Assembly (NCBI GenBank): GCA_039545295.1
Contig: BCIK01000003.1
Location: forward strand, 744,001 to 808,000
Reading direction: 5' to 3'
DNA: 64,000 nucleotides
DNA from: Udeniomyces pyricola
Taxonomy: Eukaryota; Basidiomycota; Tremellomycetes; Cystofilobasidiales; Mrakiaceae
The translations under genes and the position numbers were made by a program. The notes beneath the pieces were generated by a model. That model did not search any database, was not told the origin of the DNA, and was given only the letters and a program-made list of their open reading frames with translations. Shown one piece after another: positions 1 through 11,718 of this stretch (positions are counted from its first letter, which is position 1; each line of letters starts with the position of its first letter).

Positions 1-1149
1 ATACCTTTCGTCATCAGTCCATGTTGATCAACTCTCTGGCTACTCATACTTGCCACAGCTTTGGAGGCCGTTTACAACGTTTCTCTACTTTGGCCGTGAG
101 TGCTCCTGGATCGACGTTGGACCACGTCGTGCCATGATGGGTGGACTCACGTCAGACCTTATTCCCACCTCGAACCTCTGTTCTCCTCATCCTCAGCTCC
201 TGGCATCGATTTCGTCATGCATCTCTTCTTTGTGTGAGCGAGACAGTCCCGTTCCCCCTTCCTGTTTGCCTTGTGCGACTAGATACCTGCTCAACATATC
301 GTTGACTTGCACTCACGTTTGACCATGTAGTATGCGTTACTCTCGTTTACTCGAAGAGGCTTCATTCTCTTCCAAGCCGGCCGACTTTCTCTGGCTCATG
401 ATTCTGTGTTCGCTAGGCTTGCTGGTACGTTTGAGTTCCCCTCCCTTTCTGAGATCGATCGCGGCTTCCTTGTCTTGCACAGGGAATGATGAATATCTTG
501 TCTCGCTTTTCCCCCTCCTCGTCTAGACGCTTTCATCTATGCTGGCCATGCCAGTACTCTCTGCTCCTCTTGGCTCTGCAATCATCTACGTCTGGGCTCG
601 ACGTAATCCCTCTGTCAACATGAGCATCATGGGTATCATCACGTAAATTCGCCTTTCTTGGTCCTCTTGATGATCCTTATTTCCTCTTGATCTACTCCTT
701 AACTCTTCTCTTTCTCTCTTTCTCTATCTCATCCTTGTGATTTCACTCACTCCAGAGTCTCTGCATCTTACCTTCCCCTCGTGCTCATTGGGTTCTCTTA
801 CTTCATCAACGGTGGGAAAAGCGCGGCCATCGGGGACATTGTGCGTTTCCTGATTTTCACTGACGTTGCCGAGGGTGACCGACCAGATTTGGATGCTCCT
901 TCAAACGACATTGCTGATCTTGCGCTTCCACCCTTGGCCTTTTCTTTTCGATCCATCCAGATGGGCTGCCTTGTCGGCCATGCGTACTATTTTGCGCAAG
1001 ACATTTGGCCTCTGGAGCTTGGGAGCCAAGGCAAAGGTCTACTCGAAACGCCCCGATTGCTGTCCGTCGTGTTGTGTGTTTTGATTGTGCAGTGCCTCGG
1101 AGATGAGCTCGAGACTAATCATGTGTTTGGTTCTCTGTCGGATTTATAG
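1..1149 (+). CDS. Derlin family ER membrane protein (5' partial)
   Basis: Derlins are rhomboid-like pseudoproteases of the ER membrane that help retrotranslocate misfolded proteins for ERAD. The 5' end lies outside the window. Exons read here: up to 95, 197-233, 331-424, 527-642, 756-840, 961-1149, all with GT-AG introns and consistent phase. Family motifs appear in order: QLWRPFTTFLYFG, then GIDFVMHLFF, RYSRLLEE, a membrane segment ending in IIYVWARRNPSVN, the stretch SYLPLVLIGFSYF, and the hallmark GHAYYFAQDIWP. The C-terminal tail after LLETPRLL is short. It shows no long extension with p97-binding SHP boxes as in Dfm1, so this looks more like a plain Der1/Derlin. Tail structure is the least certain part. 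The assignment itself is secure from motif order. Confidence 0.9.
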
Positions 1150-1613
1150 GAGCCGATTGGTCGATGGTCCTTAGGTGGTGGTAGGAGGGGGGATGATTGA
1201 GGCAGACTGTTGTTACTGCGTTGTGAAAGTGATGTACGTCATCATGCAATGTCGGGTGTTCCAAGTGATAAGCTGTGCAAGGTGGATCCGTGAGGAGGAG
1301 TCCATGGGCGCATATAGACAGCACGCCACTTGGACCTGTACCTTGGCGCCGATTGGGATGGGTGATGACGAGGAGACGGTGATGATGAGGATGATGATGA
1401 GACTATATATCCATGTGTATAAATACATGATGATGGTGGGTGATCTCTGGTGGATGGCGGTATACATATATATATGAGAATGACGGGCAAGCGTTCCTTT
1501 CTTTCTTCGCTACAACTCGTCTCTCCCGTGCCCTTTCGGTCGTCCCCTCAACCACATTCAACTCACATCCCATCCATCCATCCCCCGTTCCCCCCTCATC
1601 CCCATCACTCACA
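1150..1613. other. Intergenic: Derlin 3' flank and promoter of the OM14-like gene
   Basis: No gene is visible. The segment holds a GATGAT-rich patch near 1365-1405, a short TA run near 1468-1476, and a C/T-rich leader immediately before the ATG at 1614, as is common upstream of fungal genes. Confidence 0.5.
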
Positions 1614-3519
1614 ATGTCTTACGCTGCCGTCGCCGCCGCCCACGCTCCTCCCCCCTCTGAGCAGGTCCGTCCATCCACCATCTCCTCCAATCTTGCTCAA
1701 CCATCAACTCACGCCAGCCATCTCTTCCTCCCTTCCTCTCTCTTCCCGTCTCCCTCCCCCTCCCTTGCCCTTGATCTGCCTCTCTCCAACTCTCCCTCCT
1801 CATCTTCACCCCCATCCAACTTGTTCACACTCTAGCCCCAACCTGATCAGGCTCTTCTCGAGGGTCACTTCAACGGAGAGACCCCCGCCGCTATCCACAC
1901 CGGACAGGCTGGCGTCACCGTCGTCGACCACGACTTCAAGGAGGTCAGTCCCTGCGTCGTCTTATGTTCGACTGATCCTTCCACTTCCATCCACCTTCAT
2001 TCAGTGTTGGGCTCAGAAGCAGCACGACCATGACGTCCGCTCGGATCCGCCAAAGCCCGTCATTTTCACGCGTCGACGTCGACGCGATGCTGACGCAACT
2101 CTCCCTCTTCTTCCGCCTCGCCCTTCTTTGTCCCGATCCGATCATCATTCCCACACAGCACCCCGTGGTTCGTCCTTGTTTTCTTTCATCGATCGTCTTG
2201 ATCCGATCGCTGCTCCGACTACCTTTTGCATGTGTATTTGAGCTGACGGTTCTATGCCCTGTCTCTTTCTCCCTATCTCGTTCCCTTCCACCGTTCCGGC
2301 ACACGTTGCGTCGCCATCCCATATCTCTGCTCTTTTACTGTCATCCTTTGCATCTCGTGCGATCTCGGTCGATTTCTCACTCTCGACGCGTTTAACCAAC
2401 CATCTCTGCATGCTCGCTTTCATCCTCGGCACCTCTCCATTCTACTCTTCTGTTAAAACATCCACTCATATAGACCGTCGACACTGGCGTCGTCCCCGAG
2501 ACTGTCCAGCGCGACGAGGAGTTTGCTCGCGCTCAGGCCGAGGCCAAAGAGAAGGCCGCTCACGCCGCCAAGGTCGCCGAGGAGAAGGCGGCCGAGCTCA
2601 AGGAAGAGGCCAAAGTGAAGGCTGCCGAGGCTGAGAAGAAGGCTGCCGAGGTTTCCGAGGTCGTCAAGAAGAAGGCGGGAGAGGCCAAGGACGTCGTGGA
2701 GGAGAAGGCGGCGGAGGCTAAGGCGTGGGCCAAGAAGGAGGGTAAGGAGTTGAAGAAGGAGGCCAAGTCGGTGAGTCAAACAAGGCGCAAGGCATGAACG
2801 AGCAAGGGCATAGAAGCAAGCCGTTGATTTTGGTACGTAATCTAACGTCTTTTCGTTTCTCGTTCCTCACCTTTGTTGCCCCTTGTCAGACCTGGGCTAC
2901 CGTCTCGACTTACCTTTCGCAGCCCCGAGTCTTTGTTCCTCTTGTCTCGACCAGTGCGTTTCAATTTCTCTCATCGTTGAAAATCAGCTGCCTTCACCTC
3001 GCCAACGAACCAGGATACTTACGTCTTGTTTTTTTTCTTTCTTGTTTTTCTTGTTTTTCTTTTTCTTGTTCCTCTCCCCACCTGACTCGTGCAACCTATG
3101 TCGCTTTGGCCACTACAGTCGACGCCCTCCTCCTCGGCTCGCTCGCTTACCAGGCCTACGTCATGCGGGAGAAGAGGATCCCGATCGACCAGAGGACCAT
3201 CTCGACCGTCGCCGTCGGACTTGGAGCGCTCTTCTCGCTCGAGGCGTGAGTCACTATTCGGATCATGTTGTTGGATCAGGATTATCTCTGTAGAGATCTT
3301 TGAGATTTGAGTTAACGAATCTGACATTTTCTTTTCCTCCCTGTTTTCTTTCTTTCTCTTTTCTTGATCTTCTCTCGCTCTCTTCGTCTTCACTCTCGCT
3401 CCGCATACTTCACACAATTCTCTCATCCCCCTCCCCCCTCCGTCCGTCCTCCCTGCATCAGTTACGGTGCCAACTCGTACTTCTCCAAGCGAGACTACAA
3501 CGGAAACAGGAAGCTCTAA
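1614..3519 (+). CDS. OM14: OM14-like mitochondrial outer-membrane protein
   Basis: The predicted protein has 234 aa. Exons: 1614-1664, 1836-1943, 2474-2770, 2890-2953, 3119-3245, 3462-3519; total 705 nt in frame to TAA. It starts MSYAAVAAA. Residues about 54-152 are an Ala/Glu/Lys-rich heptad-like coil. The C-terminal third (from TWATVSTYLSQPRVFVPLV) holds two or three hydrophobic segments, including IDALLLGSLAYQAY and STVAVGLGALFSLEAYGAN, and ends in SYFSKRDYNGNRKL. This C-terminal pattern, with the basic tail SxKxxYxxxxxK after a last membrane segment, resembles yeast Om14, a mitochondrial outer-membrane protein linked to cytosolic ribosome docking. Yeast Om14 is about 134 aa, so the long charged coil is an expansion. 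Intron 2 (1944-2473) is unusually long at 530 nt. Identity rests on remembered family similarity, not a search. Confidence 0.7.
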
Positions 3520-4970
3520 ACCATTCATCGCCACCCCCTTCTTCACTTTTTCTTGCTTCTCTATTCCTTTCGTCTCGTCTTGTGACCGGGGTTTCTTCTT
3601 CTTCTTCTCATCGATAGTCTTCCTTTGAAACAAACTCTTCCCTCAACCATGTTATCAATAGAACTACTACTACTACCATCCCTTCTTGTTTTCTTACTTT
3701 CTCGGGTCTTGTCGGACCAACCCCCTCTTCCCCCTTCTATTCTTGTTCCGATTCGATGATCCTATCTCTCTCTTCTTTTCTTGCTGTTGTTTTCCATCAT
3801 TCGCCTCCCGCCCCCCTCCCTTCTCCGTGAATGCTCCGCTTGGTCACTGCTTTCCTCGCCCCGAGAGAACGGAAGTGAAACGGACAGACAAAACAAATGA
3901 AACGTATAGGCGTTGTTTAGCGTGTTCCTTTTTTTCCCAGTCGCTTGGAGGGATTTCCCCCCTTTTTGGGTTGGGTCTTGGCGTTTGACGACAGCCGGTT
4001 GGCTAGGCTGGCTGACGGGTTGACGGGTTGGTTGGTTGGTCAGGCCAAAGAGGGAGGGGAGGGGAGGGGGAGCGAGGACGTCGGCTGGCTCCTGGTTCGT
4101 GTTGGATTAAGATTTGGATTTAGGTCGGTCCGGTCCTCTATAGCTATGTAGTTTCGGCCGGGACGTCGTCGTCGTCGTCGACCGTACGTACAGCGTTGAG
4201 GAATCTCATTTTCTCTCCTTCTTGTTCTTCTTCTTCGTGAGGACCAAGTATCGTCTGATGATCAATCTCTCCCCTCCCCCCTCCTTTCCCCCCCCCCCAC
4301 ACCTCTCCCTTCTCTTTCTTTTTTTCTCGATCCTTCCCTCGACGAGGTTGGGTCGATCAGTGTTCAGCGACTGTCGACATCGTGATATCTTCTTGTGCAA
4401 AGGGGCTGGAGGACGTTAGACGTTGGACGCCGGATTGGTTGGATGATTGAGATTAGAAGAAGGAGGTAGGGGGGAGAGGGGAGGGTGAAGGTGATATAGC
4501 GGTGATGATGGGAGGATCTGCTGAGAGAGGGATGTCATGGATTGGGGTGGCGATGGCGGTGGCGGTGGTGGTGGATGAAGAGAGCATGGGGACGAGAGGG
4601 AGGGGCGCGAGGGTTGTTGGTGAAGGTGCGCGGGGGAGGTTCAGGTTGGGAGCTAGGGGTGGGATAGTCGTCCGTGATGGGGACGCGGGAGTGGTAAGAA
4701 TGAGTGTTCAGGAAGGGGAGAGGAAAAGAGATGCGGTAGGAAGGTTGAGAGAACAAGAAGATCAGGTTAGGGTTAGGTTCGGTGATCAAGGGGAAAGAAA
4801 GCAAACAGGGTTTCGTCAGCGAAACCGAAGCGAAGAACAAAAAAAAAAAAGAAAAAAAAGAGAGAGGAGTAAATTCAGGATGGATGCTATACCATGCGAA
4901 ACAGCATGCGTCTCTGGTCAAGAGGAGAAAAAGGAGGAGGAAAGAAAGCAAAAGGATCGTGGAAACTGAC
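3520..4970. other. Intergenic, 1.4 kb, no supported gene
   Basis: Pyrimidine-rich 3' flank to about 3850, then mixed low-complexity DNA. A short run of two and a half TTAGGG-like units sits at 4765-4777. Minus-strand ORFs here are Pro/Ser low-complexity without homology signals. Part of 4500-4970 could hold 3' exons of the minus-strand candidate beginning at 5169. Confidence 0.4.
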
Positions 4971-5169
4971 CAGAGGCAAGGGAGGAGCGGAGGGCGATCA
5001 AGTCGAGGACGAGCGGGCGGAAACTGGCTTCGTCTGTGAGGCGAGGGATCTCGTGGGGCAAAGACCGGAGGGAGTGTGCCAGGGCCTCGAGGTCGGCCGA
5101 GGGTTTGTATGGGTTGGTTGGTGGTGGTGGTGGTGATGGTGGGGGAGCGGATGGGATGGATGAGGACAT
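4971..5169 (-). CDS. Possible first exon of a small unknown protein
   Basis: An ATG at 5169 opens 66 codons ending at a good donor (GTCAGT at 4970-4965). The translation has a Pro/Ser-rich start followed by an amphipathic helix-like stretch with the segments YKPSADLEALAHSLRSL and TDEASFRPLVLDLIALRSSL. That does not look like random low complexity. An acceptor at 4915-4914 would continue in phase, but the remaining exons cannot be fixed and no stop-terminated model is convincing. It would be divergently oriented to the methyltransferase gene at 5473. The product is not recognised; it could be a small coiled-coil subunit or a spurious ORF. Confidence 0.3.
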
Positions 5170-5472
5170 GACTGGGGGAGGAATGCAAGAGAAGAGGGGG
5201 CGAGGGACTGATGGGGAAATCGATGGTTCTGTTAGAGAAAGGAAGGTACGCGTCGAGTAGCGCTGTGAACTTGTGTGAACCGCTGGATGGATGGATTCAA
5301 CGTGATCACCGATGAGAGACTAAACAGAAAATAATAACAAGAAGAATACCGTCGATCAACACCAATATAATTTCGGTTTTTCAATTCGCTTGGGCGATGC
5401 ATAGAATGAATCATCTTGACAACATGGCCTTCCCTCCGTCAACCAACTCAGCTCAATCAACCCATACTCAAC

Positions 5473-8400
5473 ATGTCCGACGATCCTTACGCGACCTTCC
5501 ATGCTTTCCTCACGGACTCTGCTATCCCTCTCCACCCCGACATCTTCCTCTCCCCTATCCCCAACATGGGCACCGGTCTCCTCACGACCCAACCCCTCGC
5601 TGCCCACACCGAACTCTTCTCCATTCCCAAACCCGTCATTCTCTCCACTCAGACCTCGGCGCTTGCCCAACGGTTGAGCCGAGACGAATGGGAAGGCCTC
5701 AACGGAGGCTGGGGGAGGTTGATCTTGTGCATGATGTGGGAGGAAGGACGAGGAGCTGACAGCCCTTGGAGGGGTTACTTGGGTCAGTTTAGGTCAAGAC
5801 CGCCGACCCCGACGGGACTTTCCGGTTTCTCTTTCTCGCTACGCTTCCCAACCCCTTGAGAGATCCGGCCCCCGTTTGCCCTACTACCATCGTCTAAGAG
5901 ATGTCTCCCACACAAACCACACCAAGGATGCATAAAGTGTCAAAACCTACAACATGCTTACCATCTTCCATCTCATCTTCACCGGAAACCTTCCCTCTCC
6001 TCTCCCAACTGCTTCTCCGTTCACGCCTTTCTTCCCCCTTTCTGACGGCCGTCCCTGATAGATACCTTGCCAAAGGAATTCTCCACCCCCATGTTCTGGT
6101 CGACTGCCGAGTTGGAAGAGCTCAAAGGAACCTCCATCTACGGTTCGTCCCCAAACCTCTACTTTCTTCCCTTTCCCCTTCGCTCTCGACCTTTGTCCCT
6201 TCACGTCGTTTACACACGCTCATCTTCCATACACCCCCTGCCCCTTTTCTGACCAACCCATGTACCTTCTCCCCCCCCCCTTCCACCCCTTCTCCCCTCC
6301 GTACCAGGCAAGATCGGTCTCGAAGAAGCCACGTCAGAATATACGGAGCGTCTTCTCCCGTTGATTCGCGCCCATCCAGAGTTGTTCCCGCCGGAGAAGT
6401 ACGACGCGTGCTTCTCGCTCGACTGGTTTCACATCCAAGGGTCGAGGATCTTGTCGAGGAGTTTCCATATCGAGGGACCAAAAGGTACGTATGGCTCTTT
6501 TGGTCGGTTAGATATGGTTTTGGGTTGGTTTTCGTTGGTGTGTGTGTGTGGGGGGGGGGGGTTGAGCGAAACAACCCAAAGAGAGGAGTGAAAGAGAGGT
6601 TGGGAAGGGGAGAGGACAGATCGGAGAGGGCCGAAGAACCCTTGCACAGAGCTGAAAGCTTGTCTCTTTCTTCTTTCTTTCTTTCCCTTCCCCCCCCCCC
6701 CCTCTCCTCTGCATTCATCCTTCTTTCTCACTCCCACTCTTCCTTCCAGACGAAGAGCAAGAGGATGATGGATTGGAGGAGGATGAAGAGGAAGACGATG
6801 GAGGTGAAGACGTCGATAAAGTCGGCATGGTTCCCATGGCGGATATGCTGAATGCTCGATGGGGAGATGAGAACGTACGTTTGTTTGTTCGTTTGTGGTA
6901 GAAAGAGGTAGGAAGGGGGGGAGGGGAGAAGGAATGTGACGAATGATCACACGTGACATCAGTCTGTTTGGCTGACATCTTTTCTTGAAATTTCTTACTT
7001 GCATGACGCTCCTCTTTCTGGCTGTACGACGTGTCATTGACGATGACGCTGTGATGGTCGGTGAAAATGGTGGTGATGTCCACTCAATTTTTACAGGCCC
7101 GACTTTTCTACACTGAAACTCACCTCAGCATGATTACGACTCAAGATATCCCTGCCGGGGCTCAAATCGTGGGTCGTCTTCTGTCTCTGCCTTTTTTTCT
7201 CGTCTCTCTATCCTTCACCCTTTCTTTCTTTTTCTTGTCTAGTCGATAGTGAACGATGATGACAAGAAGGCGTTCGGGTTGAGCTTACTTTTTTGTTCCT
7301 TTTTTTCCGTGTCGTGTCATCTTCTTCTCGGTCGTCTTCCCTTTTCACCCTCACCCTCTCGTCGTTCAAACCTTCTTCTGGACCGATCTACCCGCACATA
7401 TATGCACATACGCACACAAAGTTCAACACCTACGCACACCCTCCCAACGCCGACCTTCTCCGTCGATACGGTCACGTCGACGTCATTCCCCCTTCCTCCG
7501 TCGGCAACGAGGAGGACGAAGTCGAGATTCGATGCGACCTCGTCGTCGAAATCGTCACTCAGATGCTTACGGCAGCCGGCTCATTCGAGGCCGATGCGTG
7601 GGATATGGAGGGAAGGGTCGAGTTTTGGTTGGAGGAAGGAGGAGATGAGTACGTTCCTCCTCTCTGTTTTTTTCTTCTCTTTTTTCTTTCTTTCTTACTT
7701 TACGTCCTTCTTCCCATCTGGCTTCGTGAACCTTTTCAACTTTGACCTCATCTCCTACCACCCCCAAACACCTACTAACCCAATTCTATCTCCACCCACT
7801 TTCTTTTCTTTTTCTTCTTCTTCTTCTTTTATCTCAGCGTCATTGCCATTCAAATCACCTCTCCACTCCCTCCACCTCTCATAGCGTTCCTCACGCTCCT
7901 TCTCCTTCCTTCGGAAGCCTACCTGGGCGCTCGGGCCAAGGGCAAGTTGCCTCGACCAAAACTCTCCGTCCAAGGCGCTCAGGTCGGCAAGACAGTCCTC
8001 GAGACGAGGTTGCAAGATTACCCTACGTCGTTGGAAGTGAGTTCTGCCCCCCTCCCCCTCCCCTTCCCCTTCCCCTCTTTTTTTCTCTCTCTTTTGAAGG
8101 TCTGTTTTCTTGGTAATGCTGGGTTGTAGTTGGATAATATAGGAGTTTGGTCTACATCATGAGGAACCAAACTTCAAGCCAAAAAAAAAAAACCCGATCC
8201 CAACCAACAAGGCTAAAAAACAAACAAACAAGAATCCCCTTTTATCTGACGCTTTGTCTCGTCCTCCCTCTGCCTTGATTCCTCACGTCCGCCTCCCAAT
8301 CCGCCTCGGGTTTCAAATCACAGCATGACCTCTCCCTCCTCAATAATAGCAACACCACCAACACCAACAACACTGGCGATGCATCTTCTTCCCTTCCCGA

Positions 8401-8611
8401 CCGAACCCGTCTCGCCATCGTCGTTCGAGCCGGTGAAAAATCCGTCCTCCACGAATCCCTTCGACTTCTCGCGATTGAGGAAGCGCGATTGATCGCTGCC
8501 GAAGCCCAAGGAGGAAGCAGTAGTAGTAGTAGTAGTAAGAAGGGAGGCGCGAAGAGAAAAGGGGGACCGGGATCGAATGGGTCAACGGCGTCGAAGAAGA
8601 AGTTGAGATGA
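5473..8611 (+). CDS. RKM4: SET-domain protein-lysine methyltransferase, Rkm4/SETD6 type
   Basis: The predicted protein has 492 aa. Exons: 5473-5782, 6062-6142, 6308-6484, 6750-6874, 7097-7168, 7422-7648, 7838-8036, 8324-8611; all phases agree. The family (yeast Rkm4, human SETD6) monomethylates lysines; yeast Rkm4 acts on a 60S ribosomal protein. Seen in order: an N-terminal SET half (NMGTGLLTTQPLAAHTELF), SPWRGYL with LPKEFSTPMFWS, the family-specific helical insert, MVPMADMLNAR (the SET Asn motif), and FNTYAHPPNADLLRRYG (the SET-C/Tyr motif). After these comes a Rubisco-LSMT-like substrate-binding domain with YPTSLEHDLSLL and RLAIVVRAGEKSVL. An acidic D/E-rich loop interrupts the SET domain just before MVPMADM. 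The tail is Ser/Lys/Gly-rich and contains an AGT-repeat Ser run. The ATG at 5473 was chosen because the frame upstream has only a TTG. Confidence 0.9.
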
Positions 8612-9650
8612 TAGTGATGATGTTTTCAGGGGTTTTTTTTTTTTTTGTGATTCATAAAACATCTGCGTGGGGTCGAGTGTCAAGCAAGGGAGCGACGTCT
8701 TGCATCGTTAGTGAAAAATCTAGTTGAGTCTCAGGGCATCGGCAATTCTGCATAGGACGGCGGGGTTTGCTTGAAAACAAAGGCCTGATTGGGGATTGAA
8801 CAAAGCTGACCATCGAATCCTTAGTCATCTGAGTTTTCAAGTGTCTTCCGAATGGAGAATAAAGGACGCGTCTTTTTGAAACGCAGTGATTGAGCGAGAC
8901 CTGAAACAACGATAGCGACTGCTGGCAAGATAAAGGGGCCAATGATGAAACCTGTATATATATATATATCATACGCGATGGTCACATGAAGTATACGTCG
9001 GATGGTTGTTGTCTGGCCTAATTGGGTTGGAGCACTGACCAGCGCGGGCAGATAGATGGAGACGCGCGCGCGCGCGCGGTGGACTCGGCCCATGATACAA
9101 GCAGAAGCGACTGCGAAATGGCTGCGCGCGGGCCTGCGACATACAGACACGCGCAACAGTGGGAAGGAAAGTACTGTTGACTAGTGACTCCTCGATGAGT
9201 GGCGTTGATTTTGTCTGATATTTGCCCGTCCCCTTTCGTAGCTGTACTTTTCCCCCTGATGGGAGATGAATTGATTTCGATCCGGTCCGACGGGTCGAGG
9301 GCGCGGAGTGGAGGAAGAAGGCTTGGACTGATGGCGTGCGGCCAGCAAGTGACAACAGCAAGCAAGCCGCCACCCGCGCGCGGTTCGTTCCTTGTCCTGG
9401 CGGGGCGGCGGCTTGATCGCTGTTTTATATTCTGCCTTGTTCACTTTCTCATCGGCTTTTTTTCTCTTGAGTGTCCTCCCCCTTTTCCCCACCACCGCTC
9501 CCCCTTTTGTCTTGTTCTTCTATCGCTCGCCTTCCAACCGTCATCCCTCCCACTTACATCCACTCTCGTTCCATCCATCCTACCCTTCCATCCACCACGC
9601 ACTTCCATCACACGCGCCCTCGTCCACCCTCTCCCCGTCTGCAGCCAAAC
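8612..9650. other. Intergenic, 1.0 kb, no supported gene
   Basis: Contains a T run near 8631-8646, a TATA repeat near 8954-8968, a GCGCGC run near 9065-9078 and a C/T-rich leader before 9651. Minus-strand ORFs overlap one another in several frames and show no family motif. Confidence 0.45.
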
Positions 9651-11718
9651 ATGCACAGCTCCTCCTCGCCAACCAACCACCTTCAGCGACCCGCCATGCG
9701 GCCAGTCTTCTTGGTATCTACCATCCTTTCCCGTACGTTTTCCTCCCTGCCTCCTGCGTTTGACATCAGACATGATACTAGCTACGATGTGACCATTGTC
9801 ACCAATCTTTAACCAGCTCACTCCGTCGTGAAGCTGATGCCTTCTCCTTTGGCTTTCTTCCCCCTTGTCCCCCCTATTCGATCCGGCCTCCCGCAGTCTT
9901 CTTCCTCTACTCCTTTTACACCCATCCCGACGCAGCCTCGTCGATTCTCTCCGGACGTCTCCTGCACACGACTTCTACTTCGATCCCAGGTCTCTATGCT
10001 TCGCTTCTGCACGACATGATTTATCCTCCACCCGAGACTCGCGTCCATCTCGGCCTCGAGTCCATCGCGCTAGGACCGGACGGTCGCGTCTCGGCAGAGG
10101 GTTGCCGGACACTCGGGTTCGAGCCAAAAGCTCCGGAAGAGATTGGCGAGATTTACGATACCATCATCTTTGTAAGCTTTTTTTTAAAAAACCTTTTTGA
10201 TCTTGATTTCGTGGAATTGGGGGATTTTTAGTTTGGTTTGGTTTCCCTTTGACCTGTCGCAAATTTTTCAAACGATGGGAATCGTTTGTTTGTTGGGAAG
10301 ATGCGATGGTCGTGGTTGTTTGGCTGGACGTCTTTCGTCTTTCAGCGAGGCTAATCTCTCTTTCCCTCTTCATGATTCCTTTTCTTCTTCCTTTCCCAAT
10401 CTGTCGCATAGGACGGTGACCTCGACACTCTTGAACTTCGCATCGGTCAATCCTTTGACGCCGTGAACCGAATCTTCATCGTCGACGTGGCCCAACCGCA
10501 TCTGCTTCCCATCTTACCCAACACGTTCTCCGTCCCGCCTCACTTTGCGCTCTTTGCCCACAAGATGGTCATCTCTCACCTTCCTGCAACATCGACACTC
10601 GAGACCATCGCAGGACGAATGACTCAGATGGTGAACGAGCATATCGATGTCAGGGATGGCCAGCGCGATCGCTTACTGAGGGGGATCGATCAGGGTGAGA
10701 TGGTTCCTTCGGGCATTCCTCAGGTGTTTGTTGGAGGCAACGCTGGAGGTGGGGTCATCGTCGATCGAATCGCAGGTGAAGTTGGGAGGGCTTGTTGGGT
10801 CGGAGGAAGGGAACAGAGAGGTCTGACATTGGGTTTGGATACCTTTGTGAGTCATGTGGTCTTTGTTCATCTGTTTATTTTTCGCCGTGACCCCTTTTTT
10901 CACGTTATCCCACATTCTATAACCCTTTTTTTTTCGTCTGTGCAATCATTTTGTGGCTAATCCTTCTCATGTTTGTTTTCTGCTTGTTCTTCTTTTTCTT
11001 TCGATCCCTTGCAGATTTACTCGTTTGACCACCCCCTTAACCGACTATCGTATGGTTCTCTCCAACTCATCCCATGGGACCGAAGCTCGACCCACTACAC
11101 CCTTCCGACTCCACCCACGACTCCTCGTCTCGATTCCACCTCTGCCTCCTCTCCTTCCACTCTCACCCCACTCACCAACTCCGAGATCCACCGACGTACA
11201 CCCATCGAATCGGTCCCTTCACCCGTCGTCGAACCGGACGTCCTTCCTTCGGCCGGCTGGCTTTGCCTCGGTTGCCACCAACGCGTCGAGACGTACCTCA
11301 CCCGTCTGGGACCTTCACCCCGCCCACTCTCGAGGAGTAAAGTTCAGGACGTCCTTTGTCAGGGAGAGGATCTCTACGCAAGGGCTAGTGGAAGTTGGAG
11401 ATGGAAAGAGTTGTTTGAGATGAAAGGCGACGGAGGCAGGTAAGCGAATTTTTTCCCCCAATTTTCCCATCTTGCTTTTTTCATTTTTTTTTCATCTTCA
11501 TTCATCTTTGAAGCTATCTCTTCACTTGGACGAAAGACTGAGCAATCCACTCACCTCTGCCCTCTGCCCTCTGCTCTGTCGATTATTTCGTTTTGATGAT
11601 GGGTCTCAGTTCTATCCCTCTGACGACGCTCCCGTCGTATCTCACTACCAACGCCGACCGCCTCCACTGGCTCATGCCCGGAGGTTGTACTCGAATCGAC
11701 GCCTTGGAGTTCTACTAA
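9651..11718 (+). CDS. GT17 (MGAT3-like) glycosyltransferase-like type II membrane protein with degenerate acidic motif
   Basis: The predicted protein has 441 aa. Exons: 9651-9732, 9897-10171, 10412-10846, 11015-11439, 11610-11718. The first splice fuses an N-terminal membrane anchor (RPVFLVSTILSLFFLYSFY, residues about 17-35), giving type II Golgi topology. GT17 landmarks: YDTIIFDGDLDTLELRIGQ (family YD..LFNELDxLEIRL), LDTFIYSFDHPLN, SAGWLCLGCHQRVETYL (family AGWHCSxCF), KVQDVLCQGEDLYA and a C-terminal LPSYLTTNADRLHWLMPGG. The family adds bisecting GlcNAc in animals; fungal members are mostly uncharacterised. Where other members carry the acidic DxDEIP sequence, this protein reads VFVGGNAGGGVIVD, so catalysis is doubtful. 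It may be a divergent enzyme or a pseudo-glycosyltransferase. Confidence 0.82.

Noticed and set aside
4765..4777. TTAGGG-like telomere repeat
   Set aside because: Only about two and a half units lie between ordinary genes. This is too short for a telomere or interstitial telomeric array, so at most it is a chance telobox.
4535..5188. 217-codon minus-strand ORF
   Set aside because: It is a low-complexity Pro/Ser/Phe translation of purine and A tracts in a frame overlapping the better 66-codon candidate; no motifs.
8821..9495. Overlapping minus-strand ORFs upstream of the GT17 gene
   Set aside because: Several frames are open at once with no domain, no splice support and no credible start context.
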